Source of the DNA: an uncultured Brevibacillus sp.
GTDB taxonomy: Bacteria; Bacillota; Bacilli; Brevibacillales; Brevibacillaceae
NCBI GenBank assembly: GCA_946402065.1
Contig: CAMIVR010000008.1
Span: 1-64,000, forward strand
Direction of reading: 5' to 3'
Length of the DNA stretch: 64,000 bases
Both the position numbers and the translations under genes were made by a program. Position 1 is the first letter of the stretch. Each line of letters opens with the position of its first letter. The notes beneath the pieces were generated by a model, which saw nothing but the letters and a program-made list of their open reading frames with translations, was not told the origin of the DNA and searched no databases. This document shows, piece after piece, positions 61,068-64,000 of the stretch.

Positions 61068-62027
61068 TTAATGTTCGTGTTTTAGTTGTTTCCAGCCCAG
61101 GATCCCAACCCCGTAGGCATTGTCGCCGGAATACACTGGATCACAGAAGTACAATTTCGCTTTCACAGATGGATGCTCCAGGCGTTTGATCAAACGTTCG
61201 CGTATGTACTGATTGGCGGCAACGCCACCGACGATCAGGATTTCCTGTGGATACCCCGACTCGACTGCCGTGCGCAGCACCTTTTCGAGCGTATTGGCGA
61301 TGCACTGTTCGGTCGCCCTGGCGATTTCTGCGGCAGGCACGTCCGCTTTTTTGATCGTCCGCAGCAGGGCGGCTTCCGGACCTGACAAGCTGAAGGCCAG
61401 TCCGTCTACTGCCGATGGCACCCGGTACGTTCCCTCCGCCTGCTTGGCAAGCTGTTCGATTTCCGGTCCTGCCGGAAAGCCCAGCCCTAGCGCCACGCCG
61501 ACTCTGTCGACGAGCTGCCCGGCGTGCAAATCTACGGTTCCACCGATTTTTTCGATCCCATACCCAGTGGCGAGGCGCGTGCAAGCCAATAGCTCGCTCG
61601 TTCCGCCGGAAAGGTGTACGGCGAGGAAACGATCGCCGCTCGGCCGCTCGGCAGCCGTATATTCGCCCGCAGCGATATGACCTTCCTGATGGCTCGTCAA
61701 ATAATACGGTACTTTGTGATAGATGGAAAGTGACTTAGCCAAGCCCTCGCCGACTTTGAATACAGGCATGTAGGAGCCTTCTACCGGGCGTGGCGTGCTG
61801 CTGGCACACACAGCGACTACTTCCCAATCTTGCAGGGCCATTGCATCACTCAGCTCTGGCAGGTTCATCACATGCTGAAAGACGGCTGCCGATTGCTGAA
61901 GCCCGCGTTCCCCTGCTTTTACCCGCAGGAGGCGCTTGGCTTCGGAGACAATCTCACCGTCTTCGTCGACCAGGCAGAGCGATGTCCGGTAATTGCTCGT
62001 ATCAATTCCCAACAAAACCTTTTTCAT
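61068..62027 (-). CDS. TsaD/Kae1/Qri7-like (peptidase M22 family) paralogue
   Basis: MKKVLLGIDTSNYRTSLCLVDEDG..., HxEGH motif in SHQEGHIAAGEY, ASKH-fold GGVAANQYIRERL. Confidence 0.85.
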   Translation of the reverse strand: MKKVLLGIDTSNYRTSLCLVDEDGEIVSEAKRLLRVKAGERGLQQSAAVFQHVMNLPELSDAMALQDWEVVAVCASSTPRPVEGSYMPVFKVGEGLAKSLSIYHKVPYYLTSHQEGHIAAGEYTAAERPSGDRFLAVHLSGGTSELLACTRLATGYGIEKIGGTVDLHAGQLVDRVGVALGLGFPAGPEIEQLAKQAEGTYRVPSAVDGLAFSLSGPEAALLRTIKKADVPAAEIARATEQCIANTLEKVLRTAVESGYPQEILIVGGVAANQYIRERLIKRLEHPSVKAKLYFCDPVYSGDNAYGVGILGWKQLKHEH

Positions 62028-62046
62028 CACAGCTCCCCTATTCCGT

Positions 62047-62451
62047 TCATACCTGTGAGGCTTCCTGCGCTTGCACGTAGGCTGACAAAACACCGTTGAC
62101 AAAGCGACTGGACTGCTCATCACTAAACAGTTTGGCCAATTCAATCGCTTCGTTCATGATCACCCTGGGCGGGGTGTCTTGCTCAAACATCATCTCGTAA
62201 AAGGCCAGACGCAGAATGGCGCGATCGACATTGGCGATCCGCTCCAGCTGCCACCCGCGCAAATACTTTTTAATCTCAGCGTCAATCGCTTCCCTGTTCT
62301 CGGTCGTTTTTTTCACCAGATGAACCATAAAGGAGCCGTCTTCTTTTGAATCTTCCATGACGAGATCATAGGCATCCTGAAAGTTGACTTCCGCCAGATC
62401 CATTTGAAACAAACATTGAATTGCCTTTTCCCGAGCTGTTCTACGTTTCAT
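62047..62451 (-). CDS. nusB: Transcription antitermination protein NusB
   Basis: MKRRTAREKAIQCLFQMDLAEVNFQDA, VIMNEAIELAKLFSDEQSSRFVNGVLS. Confidence 0.95.
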   Translation of the reverse strand: MKRRTAREKAIQCLFQMDLAEVNFQDAYDLVMEDSKEDGSFMVHLVKKTTENREAIDAEIKKYLRGWQLERIANVDRAILRLAFYEMMFEQDTPPRVIMNEAIELAKLFSDEQSSRFVNGVLSAYVQAQEASQV

Positions 62452-62464
62452 TAAAAGTCACCTA

Positions 62465-62686
62465 CTATTTGAATTTCCCAGGCAAAATCCGATCGAGAAT
62501 TTCCCGCAAATCTTCCTTCTGATCCAACTTTCGCCCTATGTAAAAACCGGTTCCGACAAAAACGAGGAAGACAAGCGTATGCCAGAAGCCGACGAGCAAG
62601 TAAATGCAGCCAAAGAACAACCCCGCAACAATACCCAACAGCTTTCCCTTATGCTCCCACAGTAACTCCCATATCATCTGTCTCAT
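62465..62686 (-). CDS. DUF2273 family membrane protein
   Basis: Small 2-TM protein between nusB and amaP. Confidence 0.85.
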   Translation of the reverse strand: MRQMIWELLWEHKGKLLGIVAGLFFGCIYLLVGFWHTLVFLVFVGTGFYIGRKLDQKEDLREILDRILPGKFK

Positions 62687-62689
62687 CCT

Positions 62690-63262
62690 CTACTCTACCC
62701 TTCTCGTACGGACAGGGGGTGTATCCTGGGTAACCACTTCCGCCACAATCACCTTGACCTCGGTAATATCTACGCCGGCAATCGTCTCGACGTTCGTCTT
62801 TACCTCGTACTGCAGCGCCTGCGTCATTTCCGGAATCGAGGTCTCGCCGTCGACCGTCACGCGCAAGGAGATGATATTGCCACTCTCCAATGCTTTGACT
62901 GTCGTCCGCAGCTCGCGCACGCCTTTGACTTTTCGCGCGACGCGTTCTGCGATGGACTGAATCGTATTGAGCGTAATATGTACTTCGCCGTATTCCCCGC
63001 GCTGGCGAATGGCTTTCTCCTGGCGCGACTTCTGCGGAATAAAGCTGCCGAAGAAGAAACGCAAGCTGATCAGGAAGAAAATGACAACGACGATGACATA
63101 CGGTATGTGCACAGCCGTGCTGCCGTAGATGTCGGCTACCGTATCCTGAACGACTGCGAGCGGTATGTAATTAAGCAGAATGCCGAGCGCTGCGATCGAA
63201 ATGACGATTAAGGCAAGACTGTAGATGGTAAGAATAAAGCGATCAAACAAGTTCAACTCCAT
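62690..63262 (-). CDS. amaP: Alkaline shock response membrane anchor protein AmaP
   Basis: N-terminal TM pair, Asp23-like C-terminal half; next to Asp23/DUF2273. Confidence 0.88.
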   Translation of the reverse strand: MELNLFDRFILTIYSLALIVISIAALGILLNYIPLAVVQDTVADIYGSTAVHIPYVIVVVIFFLISLRFFFGSFIPQKSRQEKAIRQRGEYGEVHITLNTIQSIAERVARKVKGVRELRTTVKALESGNIISLRVTVDGETSIPEMTQALQYEVKTNVETIAGVDITEVKVIVAEVVTQDTPPVRTRRVE

Positions 63263-63311
63263 CGCCTCCTTTATGAGGAAAATGCCTCCAAAAAGGAGGC
63301 AATCATTTCAA

Positions 63312-63755
63312 TCATCGTACCCGCTGATATTCTTCCGCACCTACGGGAGGCAACGGCTGCGCTTTCTCTTCAGCTTTCAACTCGACGTCGACGATGTGCA
63401 CGTTCACTTCCACGACCGACAGACCTGTCATCGTTTCAATTGCATTGCGAACGCTGTCTTGAATATTGCGTGCGACTTCCGGAATGCGGTGCCCGAACTT
63501 GACGATGATGGAGACATCGACTGCCGCCTCTTTTGTCCCGACTTCAACGCGAACGCCGCGAGCGATATTTTTGCGGCCTAACCGTTCCACGATATCCCCG
63601 ACAAATCCTCCACTCATCTGAGCTACACCTTCGACTTCCGATGCAGCCATACCAGCAATTACCTCCAAGACTTCGGGAGCGATCTGGATTTTTCCAAGTT
63701 CTGAATTCTCTATATCTGGCTGAAATTCTTCCATATTTCGCACCTCCCATATCAT
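63312..63755 (-). CDS. Asp23/Gls24 family envelope stress response protein
   Basis: GKIQIAPEVLEVIAGMAASEVEGVAQM. Confidence 0.92.
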   Translation of the reverse strand: MIWEVRNMEEFQPDIENSELGKIQIAPEVLEVIAGMAASEVEGVAQMSGGFVGDIVERLGRKNIARGVRVEVGTKEAAVDVSIIVKFGHRIPEVARNIQDSVRNAIETMTGLSVVEVNVHIVDVELKAEEKAQPLPPVGAEEYQRVR

Positions 63756-63798
63756 TTACCTACCATTATAGCAATAATGTCCAGTATTTACAAACCAG

Positions 63799-64000
63799 CT
63801 ACTTCCGCTCTTCCAGGTGCAAATCGTAGGTTTCCAAAAATTTGGTGTCAAACTGGCCGCTGACGAACACCTCGTGTTCCAGCACTTTCAGATGGAACGG
63901 AATGGTCGAGTGGATGCCGTCAACGACGAACTCGCTCAGTGCCCGCTTCATCCGGTTAATCGCTTCGTCACGTGTTTTGCCCCAGACGATCAGCTTGGCG
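63799..64000 (-). CDS. accC: Acetyl-CoA carboxylase biotin carboxylase subunit, C-terminal fragment (runs off window)
   Basis: Minus strand reads [66 protein letters not shown]. Confidence 0.9.
   Translation of the reverse strand, partial: AKLIVWGKTRDEAINRMKRALSEFVVDGIHSTIPFHLKVLEHEVFVSGQFDTKFLETYDLHLEERK

Noticed and set aside
1-64000. Search for CRISPR arrays, tRNA/rRNA, transposases, prophage, toxin-antitoxin or defence genes
   Set aside because: No regularly spaced repeats, no tRNA-like cloverleaf noticed, and no such protein families among the ORFs; visual search only

Overview
64 kb of Firmicutes chromosome (gene content and order look like Brevibacillus or a close aerobic spore-former), almost all coded on the minus strand. 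The backbone is conserved: opp oligopeptide transporter; pdp / two PNPs / deoB nucleoside salvage; xerD-DUF4227-fur-spoIIM-EndoQ-nudF; methylmalonyl-CoA cluster; bkd branched-chain ketoacid dehydrogenase operon with sigma-54 regulator; a SteA/SteB/glycosyltransferase operon; spo0A-VanW-spoIVB-recN-argR-nadK; tlyA-dxs-ispA-xseB-xseA-folD-(TsaD-like)-nusB-DUF2273-amaP-asp23-accC. A small accessory insertion (GntR, OCD-like enzyme, amino-acid ABC transporter) sits between nadK and tlyA. I saw no CRISPR array, prophage, transposase, rRNA, tRNA or recognisable defence island. Less routine items are: long nested fold-back repeats in the 15.9-16.6 kb gap with a partial relative at 45.3 kb; two mini-ORFs missing from the ORF track (MciZ-like and a 30-aa membrane peptide); a B12-domain/epimerase fusion; a PNP paralogue with Asn-to-Asp at the purine-recognition position; a secreted protein with four related domains; a translationally coupled SteA/SteB/GT2/MraY-like operon; and several specific regulatory sites (sigma-54 promoter plus distal inverted repeat, GntR, MarR and LysR operators, Spo0A boxes). 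All identifications are by reading sequence and family motifs only; no database search was run.
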